In this document: positions 63,594 to 64,000 of the stretch, piece after piece | How positions within the stretch are numbered: position 1 is the first letter of the stretch | Layout of the letters: each line of letters opens with the position of its first letter | Assembly (NCBI GenBank): GCA_963921795.1 | Contig: OY997657.1 | Coordinates: 3,123,316 to 3,187,315, forward strand | Source: Nannobrachium achirus | Lineage: Eukaryota; Chordata; Actinopteri; Myctophiformes; Myctophidae | Length of the DNA stretch: 64,000 nt | Direction of reading: 5' to 3' | Notes under the pieces: generated by a model | The model's database searches: none | What the model was told of the DNA's origin: nothing | Seen by the model: only the letters and a program-made list of their open reading frames with translations | Position numbers and translations under genes: made by a program

Positions 63594-64000
63594 AAGAGTA
63601 GTTCACCCCCAAAATGACTTTTTTCTATTTATTACTCACACCATGGAGACTTGGGTTCGATAATATTTTTATAATAATAATATGTTTTGCTATTTGTTGC
63701 ATTCCTATAAATGTGATTATAGTGAATTTACCCCATTGATTGTGGATGGGGACCCAAATGCTTTTGGGAATCAATGGGGGTAAATGTATTGTAATCGCAT
63801 AATATGTGTCTTACGAATGCAACATACCATGGGAAAACCTTTGGAAAACACATGGTCATAGACACTATCATCAGCAGCAGCACCGCTCATTTCACACAGG
63901 TGTGATTTTTATTGACTCTAGAGTAAGTGCAACCCTCTCCAGCCACTACCATTGAAATAATGTGTTTTTCAGTTGCTTCGTATTGATATTATGTGTATTC
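63594..64000. repeat. Family D MITE (left part) and family C-like end
   Basis: AAGAGTAGTTCACCCCCAAA starts a family D copy that runs to about 63840 (GATTGTGGATGGGGACCCAA). At 63880 CACCGCTCATTTCACACAGG resembles a family C end. No gene up to the window edge. Confidence 0.6.

Overview
This window looks like nuclear DNA of a bony fish, most likely a teleost; the species cannot be fixed from sequence alone. The signs are vertebrate-type proteins, very many short nonautonomous DNA transposons (MITEs) of kinds common in teleosts, tRNA-derived SINEs, L2/Rex1-like LINE pieces, and long CA, GA, GACA and GATA microsatellites. No prokaryotic features, rRNA genes, CRISPR arrays or retroviral elements were seen.

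Ten coding regions can be supported: a VCF1/FAM104-like gene (389-988, -), a Cu/Zn superoxide dismutase (4719-5183, -), a probable GON7 (16293-16553, +), TAF10 (17388-18698, +), a beta-1,3-galactosyltransferase (21770-22732, +), an unrecognised coiled-coil protein (25488-26375, +), THOC5 (33797-35941, -), ZUP1 (37177-38589, -), PIGY (41528-41740, +) and EIF3B (43974-46037, +). All ten are open in one uninterrupted exon. For SOD1, TAF10, THOC5, ZUP1 and EIF3B this is surprising, because these genes carry 5 to about 20 exons in other vertebrates. They are intact, keep their key residues, are very GC-rich at third positions and sit in much more AT-rich DNA. The window reads as an island of old, constrained retrogenes or of loci that lost all introns. 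The genes serve unrelated jobs (translation initiation, mRNA export, transcription, deubiquitination, redox defence, GPI anchors, tRNA modification) and do not form a pathway.

The rest is layered repeat. Several hAT-type MITEs have matched 8-bp target duplications (14499-14675, 18863-19458, 23323-23800, 26441-27006, 32026-32527, 38747-39733), and three more have 7 of 8 matching bases (4286-4704, 33348-33759, 46165-46823). Four elements have long inverted ends and perfect 9-bp duplications, as in Mutator-like elements (31459-31916, 41846-42289, 52382-58189, 61141-61577). The one at 52382-58189 was split by a nearly complete LINE (about 52899-58043, -). A 7.6-kb inverted repeat occupies 7005-14634: two arms of 4.1 and 3.2 kb around a core of 66-bp tandem repeats.

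Three patterns are not explained by ordinary annotation. First, one short palindromic hairpin module (arms like AATAGCAGATCTACAAGC) occurs about 22 times, inside several otherwise unrelated MITE families. Second, all ten genes have a mobile repeat beginning within about 170 bp past the stop codon. Third, the LINE inter-ORF spacer carries eleven TGCATG hexamers on its sense strand, and several minisatellites carry arrays of the perfect CArG box CCATATATGG.
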